From the NCBI GenBank assembly GCA_037501455.1, contig CM074855.1, positions 57,853,001-57,917,000 on the forward strand: DNA of 64,000 nt, written 5' to 3'. Positions 55,138 through 64,000 of the stretch are shown piece after piece. Within the stretch, counting starts at the first letter, position 1. Every line of letters begins with the position of its first letter. This DNA is from Lantana camara (taxonomy: Eukaryota; Streptophyta; Magnoliopsida; Lamiales; Verbenaceae). The notes under the pieces were generated by a model. The model was not told the origin of the DNA. It ran no database searches and worked only from the letters and a program-made list of their open reading frames with translations. A program made the translations under genes and the position numbers.

Positions 55138-55411
55138 TCCGGTTGCAAAACCGGTGTTCTAGTGTCGTGATTGATTCAGTTTAGGTCATACAACTTAGGA
55201 ACTATATGATAATGTGTACATTGCATCGATATTGAGTATGAATTGCCTTCTCTATTAAATCTTGTTGAATTATCTGTTGCATTATTAAGTTGAATCCATG
55301 CTTTCTGTGTTGAATACGTGACATGAGCATGCACTAATCGCATGCATATATTCTTGAAATTAGTAATCAATTATAGGTTATGAAGATCATATCAAACCAC
55401 GGCCAATTACT

Positions 55412-55669
55412 ATGATAACAACAGTTCATTACAAGTTTTGCTTGGGCACGAAAGCTTGGGAGGATGCACCGGGGAAGAATCTGGAGAATTCGAGATGCAT
55501 GGCCTTCATAGATGAAGCTAGAGTTCAATGGTTCGGAGCCGGAATGGAGGTTGAAATTTTGAGGTTTTATAGTAGAAGGACACTTAATGAAATAAGAGTT
55601 GATCGGGGGAATATTAATGACTCCGAAGGTTGCCATACGCAACTCTCATACATAGGAGTGGATAATTAG
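55412..55669 (+). CDS. Short open frame, D internal domain
   Basis: 85 codons. The MEVEILRFYSRRT region resembles MEAMTFKRIKV in X (48705-48890, minus), in the same relative order as the 55914-56216 frame. It is probably an upstream fragment of one longer ancestral frame. Unknown function; no domain recognised. Confidence 0.3.
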   Translation: MITTVHYKFCLGTKAWEDAPGKNLENSRCMAFIDEARVQWFGAGMEVEILRFYSRRTLNEIRVDRGNINDSEGCHTQLSYIGVDN

Positions 55670-55913
55670 ATTCAACTAGATTGTGCAATTAGGGAGTAAG
55701 GTGAATGAACCTTGGAGGTATTTGGTGTAAGGTTGTGATCATTGAATAGATATCGATAACGAATAGGGGTCAAGGTAAATTGGGTTCGATAGGAAATTGT
55801 TCATCGAGGGACATCAAAGAAGGGTTTCTAAATCCACTTATTGACTAGAGATTGAGGTTGTAGAAGTCAAGATTGGGAAGACGTGAGTCCGGGAGCTTTG
55901 GAATTCAATCAAG

Positions 55914-56216
55914 ATGGACAGTGAGTTGGGAAGGAATTGGAAGGTGCCAAGTAGCACGGAAAATACAAGTTCATGGAAGGTGATAATACTACGAGCAAGA
56001 TTTGAGTTCGTTTTCCCGATCCAAGCTGAATTGTCGTCTTGCGAGGGTGAATTGGGAAATATGGAGCAACAAATGGAAACGGTAAAGAAAGGCAAAGATG
56101 TTTTGGAAGGAAAACATGCATGCAAGTGGGAGCGATTGGAAAGCAAGTTCTATTCCCAATCTAAACTCGTGAAGGATAAGCACGGGAATCTTAATCAAGG
56201 TAATGATGAGAAGTAG
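55914..56216 (+). CDS. Short conserved open frame, D internal domain
   Basis: 100 codons, rich in E, K and Q, probably coiled-coil (ELSSCEGELGNMEQQMETVK). Homologous to X 48277-48525 in protein and position. Synonymous and conservative changes dominate the aligned core. No signal peptide, zinc knuckle or enzyme motif is visible. It sits where gag would lie. Either a relic or a small element-encoded protein. Confidence 0.45.
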   Translation: MDSELGRNWKVPSSTENTSSWKVIILRARFEFVFPIQAELSSCEGELGNMEQQMETVKKGKDVLEGKHACKWERLESKFYSQSKLVKDKHGNLNQGNDEK

Positions 56217-58420
56217 GGTTCAGAACTACATTAGGGTTCAATTATGTAAAAGAACTTGGGCAATGTTGAAGGGCGATTTTCGAGGAGAAATTTGGATGCT
56301 AATTCCGTGGATGCAGAAGGAGTTAGGGATTGAGAAATTGCAATTCTGGACCATGGAAGATACAAGTGATGCACAAGGATTCTTGGAAATCTTGAAGACC
56401 GTGGGAAAGGCAAGGAATAATCAGCAAGTCAAAGTAAGCCGTGATTGAAGGAACGAGTAAAAGCTACCGAGCTAACAACTTACCACATCGGTGACAGGTT
56501 CCAAAACATTCATAGTACGTGCATCATACTTCGCATCAATTATTTACCCTTCTTTACTTATGTTTGTGTGTGCATTTCTAATTGATTTTGTTGCTCTAAT
56601 GTGCGGCATATTTGGTTATTGTAAGCGTGACACATGCATTGACATATTTACCCGACATGCATTTTAATGTTTACTTCGTAGGAAAATTCTTTCACTTTCC
56701 TTATTAAGTATCGCTGCGACTAGGCCATATCTGAGTTAAGGGAAAAAGAAAGAATGGGTTGGCACATGACAAGGAAGATGATTTCGGGAAATAAATAACT
56801 TCAAGTAGGGGATAGGTTGGTGGAAAGGAAATTACAGAAGAAGAAGTGCACACAGGATTTGGCTTTGGGATGTTCGGATGGAACCAGGATAGAGAGAGGG
56901 AGAGCATGACAAGTGACAAAAACATTGAAACTTGAAGTGGTAGCCGAAGAAATAATTAATAGGAATATCGGAAATACAATTAGGAAGATCCGGGAAAATT
57001 ATGGAGGGGGAAGTGAAGATGAATAAAACAACTTTAAGGGTGACCATTGAAAATTGAGCTAGGTCACTAAATTCGGATTGAAGATTTTCACAGGGCATAG
57101 AGAGGATAGCTCATTGAATCTTTTTACGTATGTAAGTCGGTTTGAAGATAAAGGAGTTATGAAGGATTATAGAGAAACTCCTGAGCTGAGATGTTAAGAG
57201 GGAACCGATTCAAGTTATCATAGAAAGGGATGTTGTCAATAAAGCTTGGTTCAATGAGTTCGGAAGAGAAGAAGACTTCGGGTTGCAAGAAAATTTGGAT
57301 AGAGAGAAGTCAGGAGGTAAAGGAAGATGGATGTTATTCCAATTCAACCATCTTGAATTGATGAGAGTAACCCACGAACCATTTCTTAGTTAGAGTTACT
57401 TGGTAGAAGAGATTAGGATTTTCAATAAAAGGAATACGGATGGAGTTCGAAATAGTGGGTTTTCTATAGAATCGGGTCTCCTACTCTGAAGATGGTGGAA
57501 TTTTGGAGGAGCTCGGATGACACCCAACGAATTAAGATCCAACTATATACCAGTCATTTCTCCATGATGTCTCAAAAGAAGTTCTATGAGAAAGGAATAG
57601 GAGGGAGCAATTTTAGAAGGACTTGAATTGGACCTTAGGGAATTGAAGGAGCTGGAACCGAACACATCTTTACAAATAGATTCTTGGGCCAGTTGAACAT
57701 ATGGGATTCAGATACCGAAGATGGTGATATTATCTGGGAACTTCTGATGGATTTGAAAATAACTATGGAGAAAGGAAAGCTTGATCGAATCGTCATGCTT
57801 GAAGATGATAGTAATTGCTCCTAGTTAACCAAGTCCTCAACAAAGTACTCAAGAAAAATGAATTAACAGAACCGAGATGAAGTGCGCATATAGGGGTTGT
57901 AAATACTAAAGGTGAATTCCAATGAGGAATGACAAGAGAATTTCTTGGAAGATTGAATTTCACTCGGAGAACCGATATCTCCATCGCATTCCGGAAAATG
58001 GGTTAATCGAATTAAATGAAGGAGCACGGTTTTGAATTAAAGAAGACAACTGCGGATTTATCGTCTTTACTTTAACCGGATACATATCAGGGATACTAAA
58101 GGTAAGTGAAGAATTGAGCTAGCTTCTGGATTCGACCATATATTCTGACATGAGATTTTCATCTTCAAAATTCCTTATTACGGTGAACGGTGCAAGAAGC
58201 ATTCATGGCATATGCATACATGCAATTTTAATTCAAATGATTTGATTGCAATATTCTTTGTTTGCCTATTGTGTTAATTTTTTTACATGTTGTTGATCAA
58301 TATGCTCAATATGTACTTAATACTTGACCTTGTGTGTTTTTATAAACGTTAACTGTTGTATTTGTATTTGTTGCCCTTCTTGTTGTTAGCTCTTTGTTGT
58401 ATGTTTGGGTTGTGTTGCTC

Positions 58421-58630
58421 GGGAGTATTGGAGACTCCCTTGCTTTGTTGTTTGTGAGAGACGGGGTTCTCTCTCTCTTTGTTGTTTGTGGGACACGGGG
58501 TTCTCTCTCTCTGTTGTTTGTGAGAGACGGGGTTCTCTCTTTGTTGTTTATGAGAGACGGGGTTCCCTCTTTGTTGGTTGTGAGAGACGGGGCTCTCTCT
58601 CCTTGTTGTTTTGAGAGACGGGGCTCTCTC
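58421..58630 (+). repeat. Hairpin array in D internal domain, seven units
   Basis: GGGAGT-ATTGGAG-ACTCCC (58421-58439), GAGAGACGGGGTTCTCTC (58456-58473), GGGA..TCTC (about 58490-58507, wobble), then GAGAGA units with pyrimidine partners at 58522-58539, 58552-58569, 58582-58599 and 58613-58630. The spacers are TTGTTGTTTGTG-like, about 30 bp per unit. Confidence 0.88.
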
Positions 58631-58651
58631 ATTGTGTGTTCAGGTAGCTGT

Positions 58652-58686
58652 GGACCTGGGAACAGGTCCCTTTTAAGGGGGTGAGG
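58652..58686 (+). promoter_or_regulatory. PPT-proximal hairpin and polypurine tract of D
   Basis: GGACCTG-GGAA-CAGGTCC (58652-58669) is a perfect 7-bp stem with a GNRA-type GGAA loop. AAGGGGGTGAGG (58675-58686) is the polypurine tract before the LTR at 58688. Confidence 0.87.
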
Positions 58687-58687
58687 T

Positions 58688-59493
58688 TGTGACGCCCCAG
58701 TTTTTTCATAGGTTTGACCATGATGTATTTGTTTACCAATATGTGTAATTTAATTAATGATATATGCTTCATCATTGATTTTATTAATTGATCGTGAATT
58801 CTTGTGACGTTTGAGCATGTGTGTTTATGTTTGATGTCGTTGCTATTCGGTTGATTTCTGTTTTTCGTGAAAACTTGGCATGAGTGAACTATGTGACTTA
58901 TAATTATATTTATATGCTCATCGCATGATTTTATTCTCGTATGTGTGTATTTTGGATTCGTTTGTGTGATCGGAACCGAAAAGGGGGCTAAAGAGCATTT
59001 AGCGCACCTTGTGTTCCGGGCGGCATATCCCGAGCTCGGGAACTCGGAATCGAGTTTCGTCACCTCCATTAGATCCGGCTCGACGAATCGGAGATAATGG
59101 GACTATCCTCATATCTTTATAAGACTAATTGGATTGCCAAATTTTAACCGAAACAAGTCCCTTGCGCCAAAAATGACAAATAATAGTTATTTCACGTTCG
59201 CGGACCTATCCTAACGTACCTAGACCCTAACCATTGACCTATACCCACTTGCAAACTCTCTCTCTCCCCCATATCAGCCCCCCCACTGAACCAAACCCCC
59301 TCTCACTCACCAAACTCAGCCAAAATGGAGAGAGAAAGAAGAAGGGGAACTATTCAACCCTTGGGTATTTGAGCTCATACCCCCTCCATTTCTCCTCCAA
59401 ATTGAAAGGTAAGACCATAATTGTGTTGTACATCTCCTCATAGTCATTTTGAGTTATGTTTTGCATGATTTCTCCAAGTGATGAGCATGTATT
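58688..59493 (+). mobile_element. 3' LTR of D, piece left of the copia element
   Basis: Matches 40678-41504. It has the donor-like AAAG|GTAAGA at 59409. It is interrupted after GTATT (59489-59493), the left target-site copy for the copia element; in the first D LTR the site is GTATTGGCATATGG. The remainder is outside the window. Confidence 0.9.
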
Positions 59494-59882
59494 TGTTGGA
59501 AAACACGAATCAGAAAGCAGCGGAATTTAAAAAAATCTCCCAACAAAAGGATCTTGAACTCGCAATCGTGTAACCAAATTCGTAGAGATAGAAAACTTAC
59601 TTTTCTTTTGTTCTTTCTTGAAGCGTTTCAAGCCACCCAAGAACGCTCTTCTCGCGGCTTGATCCCCTCTCCTTTGGTAAAGCTCGAATCTTCAAACTTC
59701 TAACTTGAAGTCTCTAGAGAAAGTCCACCAACTTGATCACAATCTAACTAGTAAGGATGCTAGTTCTCTAGTTAGTGTTTAGGCTTAACCTAGGGTTTAA
59801 TTTAATCTTGGAGAAAGGAAGGTGTTCAACACATGAACCAAAAGAATTGCCAATTAGCTCTAAAGGGGAGCATGAGCTCCCC

Positions 59883-59890
59883 TATATATA
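59883..59890 (-). promoter_or_regulatory. TATA box of the copia LTR
   Basis: CTATATATAG core, palindromic, followed in sense by GGGGAGC. It lies about 360-420 bp downstream (in sense) of the G-box cluster, so the cluster is in a proximal-promoter position. Confidence 0.55.
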
Positions 59891-60246
59891 GGAAAGGGAG
59901 AGGGACGGCCGAACCTATTCCTTGTTGGACAAGGATTTGGTTCCTCTCTCTCCTATTACTTGATCATCAAGTATTTTCCAACTTTGACTTTGAATTCTAA
60001 TTCAAGTCAACTTTCAAGAGAGCTAAAAATATCCAAACTATTTTTGGATAATTTTTATACTTTATTTATTATAAAATAAATAACTTATTTTTATCTAATT
60101 AATTAATTCGTAATTAATTAACTAGATTATTTTCTCCAAAATAAGACTTTCTTTTTAATTCAAAATTAAACCAAAGTCTATTAAATAATTAACACATTTA
60201 ATTATTTAATATATATATATATATATATATAATATATATATATTCA

Positions 60247-60299
60247 CACGTGTGTGACACGTGTCACTCACGTGAGCCACACGTGTGATTTCACACGTG
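60247..60299 (-). promoter_or_regulatory. Cluster of five G-boxes (CACGTG)
   Basis: CACGTG at 60247, 60258, 60269, 60280 and 60294: spacings of 11, 11, 11 and 14 bp, so four lie on nearly one face of the helix. Most have palindromic flanks (CACACGTGTG, GACACGTGTC, TCACGTGA). G-boxes bind plant bZIP and bHLH factors (light, abscisic acid, stress). Confidence 0.7.
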
Positions 60300-61447
60300 T
60301 GGAACCCTCTTGGCCCGATTAACTCGTTTAATCATTTTCAAGCCTCAACTCATGTAACCAAGTTATTGTGTGTGACCCTCTAGGTTCTCAATTCAATTAG
60401 CAATGACCCTAATTAATTAATTCACTAATTAATTAATCAGTCCACAGATTAAACGACCATAGTCTAGCAACAGGTGTTTAACCCCTAGCTGAATTGGAAT
60501 GTTCGGATTCGACAGAACCTTTAAGTCATTGATTCATGTGAGATACAATCCTCCTCCTTACTATCTCTCAACCAAGATCTAGGGCAAGGGAATAATCAGA
60601 ACCCTAATAATCCGGTCTTAAAGCTAAGTGCATTTCATATCCATTTGATCTCAATCCAAGAAAACCTTTTCTTGATGTCTTGATCTACTGCCTTGGCCAA
60701 GGACTCCATACGGCATATGAATGACTTACACAATAAGAGATCACCTTGCAAATGCAAGTGTACGTCCTATCTTGATTCTCATTCACTTTCATGAGTCACT
60801 TGTGCAGCCCCAGCATAAGCCTTGAATCAGTTGTCTAAGGTGACACCCTTTAAAGCTTATACCTAAGACTACAGAGTTAACTCATAAAGTGACAAGGAAC
60901 CTCAAGTCTAAGGATCAATTAATCACATCAATGACTCGTGAGATATTTCCTAATCTGGAAGTTTCCATTTCCTAAAATAGAAACTTCCCTTCCCATTTAG
61001 GAGTGTTCTCACACGGGGCACCTTAGTGAACTTACTTATTAAAGTAAGCACCCTCATGTATCACGCACGTATCAACTATACACTTTGCACCTCCATGAAA
61101 CAAGGTGGTCCTTCTTAAGGGCGTGATCCCACAAGCAAGCCTTAGAGGAGTCAGGTTGACACTCCCACTGTCTGTAGGACTCATCGGCTTGGAGTATTTT
61201 ACTAATCATAACTTATGTGATATAGGGCTCGTTTCATGAACCATTTCACCTAAATGGTAGAGTCCTAAAGTCATCAGGATTAGGGGAGTTCTCATACATG
61301 CACAGCTAAAGTAAACGCATACCAAACAAGAGCATATAAAGAAGTGTTGCCTCAATTCGTTATTTCATTCAAAGATTGTCTGTGATTACAATAAGGAAAA
61401 GCACAAAGCGGATATACAATCGGCTTTCTAGGGCACTATTCCTAACA

Positions 61448-61459
61448 ATCTCCCACTTG
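61448..61459 (-). promoter_or_regulatory. Polypurine tract of the copia element
   Basis: In sense CAAGTGGGAGAT, directly before the LTR start. Confidence 0.85.
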
Positions 61460-61463
61460 CCCG

Positions 61464-62258
61464 TCAAAGCCATTCTAAAGCTACTCTAAGTCCCATCTTC
61501 TGAAGATGACTTTGGAAAGCTTCTCGACTAAGGGGTTTAGTAAGTGGATCTGCCACGTTCTCTGCTGATGTGACCCTCTCGATTAGCACATCTCCTCTTT
61601 TGATAATATCACGGATTAGGTGATACTTCCTCATAATGTGCTTGGTCCGTTGGTGAGATCTTGGTTCTCTTGCTTGAGCAACCGCCCCAGTGTTGTCACA
61701 AAACACAGTAATGGGGTCTTTCATGCTAGGAACAACATTTAACTCTTGAATGAAGTTTCTAATCCAAACACCTTCCTTAGCTGCATCATTTGCAGCTACG
61801 TATTCGGCCTCAGTGGTCGAATCTGCAGTGGTAGTTTGCTTGGAACTCTTCCAACTCATTGCTCCGCCGTTTAGGCAGAAAATGTATCCTGACATTGACT
61901 TAAAATCATCTAAGTCTGATGCAAAGCTTGCATCGCAGTATCCTTCGACAGTAAGATCTTTCTGACCTCCGTAAACTAAGAATAAATCTTTAGTACTTTT
62001 CAAGTACTTAAGAATATTCTTCACGGCAGCCCAGTGACCATCTCCAGGGTCAGATTGGAAACGACTTGTCACACTAAGTGCATAACCCACATCCGGTCGA
62101 GTGCATAACATTGCATACATTATGCTACCTATTGCTGACGCATAAGGTGTATGAGTCATTCTTTCCTTCTCAAGGTTAGTCTTAGGACACATCTTCTTTG
62201 AAAGACATGTTCCTACACTCATAGGAAGGTTCTTAACCTTTGCTGACTCCATATTGAA
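61464..62258 (-). pseudogene. Copia pol: RNase H and C-terminus
   Basis: Contains PYASAIGSIMYAMLCTRPDVGYA (reverse-transcriptase end), then RNase H motifs GYCDASFASD, TTEAEYVAA, VFCDNTGAVAQ and RTKHI. It ends naturally before the PPT. The ATG at 62252 is not a real start: the frame is joined to the upstream piece by a 2-nt shift in an AG run (62259-62264). Confidence 0.9.
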
Positions 62259-63982
62259 TCTCTCTTCAATACTTTCTCAATGTACATCGACTGTGATAGT
62301 CCTATTAACCTTCTAGATCTATCTCTATAGATTTTAATTCCAAGGATATAGGACGCATTACCAAGATCTTTCATCTCGAATTGGTTCGATAACCATAACT
62401 TAGTCACTTTCATGTCATCCTTCGAATTCCCAATAAGAAGGATGTCATCAACATAAAGTACTAAGAATTGCACTGAGGTCTCCAATTCCTTTCTATACAC
62501 ACATGATTCATTCGAAATTTTGATGAGGCCAAACGCTTTGACCGATTCATCAAATCGAATGTTCCAATTCCTAGAAGCCTGTTTCAATCCATAGATTGAT
62601 CTTTGGAGTTTGCAAACCTTTTGCTCACTCCCACTGAATGTGAAACCTATGGGTTGCTCCATATAAATGTCTTTGTCAATGTCACCATTGAGAAAGGCAG
62701 TTTTCACATCCATTTGCCATATCTCATAGTCATAATATGTAGCAATGGCAAGCATGATTCGAATGGACTTTTGCATTGTAACTGGTGAAAAGGTTTCGTC
62801 AAAGTCCACGCCGGGTTTTTGAGTGAATCCTTTTGCAACCAGTCTTGCTTTGTAGGCTGCAATGCTTCCATCAACTCCAAGCTTTCTCTTAAAGATCCAT
62901 TTGCAACCTATGGGTTTGACCCCATCAGGCAAATCTACCAAGGTCCAAACTTGGTTGGAGTTCATGGAGTCCATTTCGGATTTCATGGCTTCTATCCACT
63001 GTTCAGAGTAAGAATCTGGAAGTGCCTCCTCATATGTTGAAGGATCATTATCCTTTTGAGAGATTTCATGGAAGAATCCATACCATCTCTCCGGTTGTCT
63101 AGGAGTGCGTTCAGAAAGCCTTAGAGGAGGATTTACATGTGTATCGAAATTCGTGATTGGTTGTGGTTGATCAGTAGGGGACGTTTCTTCAGTAGGTGGC
63201 GTGGGGTTACTTTGTACTTCTTCTAATTCTATGATCTTTCCTTTCTTTTCTTTAAGGAACGGTTCCTCAAGAAAAGTGGCGTTTCTGGAAACAAACACCT
63301 TTTGCTCAGATTGATCATAGAAGTAGTATCCTATGGATTCCTTAGGATAACCTACAAAGTAGCATAAGTTAGAACGAGATTCTAACTTATCTCCCACTGT
63401 CTTTTTCACGTAAGCAGGACAACCCCAAATTCTTAAGTAAGAATAACTAGGGATTTTACCATGCCACATTTCATAGGGCGTCTTGGGGACTAACTTAGAG
63501 GGAACTAGATTCAGAATCTTTGCTGCACTTTCTAGGGCATAACCCCAGAAAGAAGGTGGTAAGTCAGTGAAACTCATCATGGAACGAACCATATCAAGTA
63601 GGGTTCGATTCCTTCTCTCAGAAACTCCATTAAGCTGAGGAGTTCCCGGAGGAGTCCACTGAGAGATAATCCCATTATCTTTGAGATGATTAAGGAATTC
63701 TTCACTAAGATACTCGCCTCCTCGATCAGATCGAAGTGCTTTGATCTTGTGACCAGTTTGGTTCTCAACCTCCTTTCGAAATTCCAAGAATTTCTCAAAA
63801 GCTTCAGATTTATACTTCATTAAGTATACATAACCATACCGACTAAAGTCATCAGTAAAGGTTATGAAATACTGATGATTGTTTCTAGTGCTTACACTAA
63901 GCGGTCCACAAACATCAGTATGGATCAAATCCAAAACCTTAGTGGCACGTTCCACAGTTCCTTTAAAAGGGACTTTGGACAT
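62259..63982 (-). pseudogene. Copia pol: integrase and reverse transcriptase
   Basis: A long open stretch. Integrase catalytic triad D23 (HTDVCGP), D86 (RSDRGGEY) and E122 (GVSERRNRT), the D,D-35-E spacing exactly; then VFVSRNATFLE and a proline/threonine-rich linker. Reverse transcriptase shows DVKTAFLNGDI and the catalytic YVDDILLIGN. It loses frame at 62259-62264 (family residues after YIEKVLKR are shifted). The ATG at 63982 is internal: an extra A in the run at 63983-63988 shifts it from the gag/pre-integrase part beyond, so the element is dead by at least two indels. Confidence 0.92.
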
Positions 63983-64000
63983 TTTTTCCTTTGAGACAGG

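Larger units (their letters stand above)
55138..58651 (+). mobile_element. Internal domain of D (LARD-like), no gag-pol
   Basis: About 3.5 kb without retroelement enzymes. The PBS side has coding-like sequence shared with X (about 55400-56220). From about 56500 to 58200 it is purine-rich with stops in all frames. GGTGACAGG (about 56494) and GGTGAACGG (about 58180) match landmarks in X and Z in the same order. The 3' end carries the GAGAGA hairpin array. Confidence 0.75.
59494..61447 (-). mobile_element. 3' LTR of the copia element (1954 bp)
   Basis: In sense TGTTAGGAATAGTGCCC to GTTTTCCAACA. It contains five G-boxes (60247-60299), an AT microsatellite (about 60211-60243) and a TATA box (59883-59890). 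Related to the solo LTR at 37247-39320. Confidence 0.93.
59494..64000 (-). mobile_element. Ty1/copia element, BARE/Angela-like, cut by window end
   Basis: Minus-strand element inserted in the D 3' LTR. The 3' LTR is 59494-61447, then PPT, RNase H, reverse transcriptase and integrase; gag, PBS and 5' LTR lie beyond 64000. The domain order integrase before reverse transcriptase defines Ty1/copia. The long LTR and the integrase wording (QWTPPGTPQLNGVSERRNRT, DLPPSFWGYALE) are those of the Angela/BARE lineage, from memory of that family. Confidence 0.92.

Noticed and set aside
58306..58632. Repetitive minus-strand protein frame over the D array
   Set aside because: It is the reading of tandem hairpins; the transcript sense of D is the plus strand.

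Overview
The window is flowering-plant nuclear DNA made almost entirely of nested retrotransposons, the pattern of heterochromatic or pericentromeric sequence. I recognise no host gene, tRNA, rRNA or CRISPR array. Evidence for a plant: Ty3/gypsy polyproteins ending in a chromodomain (Tekay/Del-like chromovirus), initiator-Met-type primer binding sites (TGGTATCAGAGC), a BARE/Angela-type Ty1/copia element, and many CG>TA changes typical of methylated plant repeats. I cannot name the species; a eudicot is a guess.

Layout, outermost to innermost. A broken L1-type LINE (36990-37246 and 39326-39818) carries a copia solo LTR (37247-39320, target duplication ATTTC) and abuts a gypsy LTR, E (36152-36989). 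E is split by minus-strand chromovirus Y (right LTR 33253-36151, broken gag-pol 28554-33252, left LTR 27569-28553 plus 9026-9384). Y's left LTR holds two further insertions. Plus-strand element A (3' LTR 5805-9025, internal domain reduced to 295 bp) has a 5' LTR split by LTR B (4060-5460), itself split by LTR C (1-4059). Minus-strand non-autonomous element Z (9385-27568) has a left LTR split by chromovirus W (9959-19740, target duplication TGTTC). Right of an unassigned stretch (39819-40677) lies plus-strand non-autonomous element D (40678 onward). Its first LTR is split by non-autonomous element X (42145-53367, LTRs of 3989 bp each, target duplication AACCA). Its second LTR is split by a minus-strand copia element (59494 to window end).

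W and Y encode gag, protease, reverse transcriptase, RNase H, integrase and chromodomain, all broken by stops and frameshifts. X, Z and D keep LTRs, PBS and PPT but have 3.1-3.6 kb internal domains without gag-pol, like the LARD class, and presumably relied on proteins from W/Y/A-type relatives with matching ends.

The most interesting layer is non-coding. The 2.5-4 kb LTRs share a modular leader: a GT splice-donor-like site, an array of short hairpins, a conserved core GGGCTGACGG inside a long stem, a CTA-RGAGAT-TAG stem-loop, a CAGTCY/RGACTG hairpin, a TTGCAG acceptor-like site and a GCTAGGCGGGA/TCCCGCCTAGC long-range stem. The arms differ between families while pairing is kept. A further covarying hairpin with loop GAGGAC sits just before the polypurine tract, and arrays of GAGAGA..TCTCTC hairpins fill the 3' internal end of X, Z and D. 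All comparisons were made by eye.
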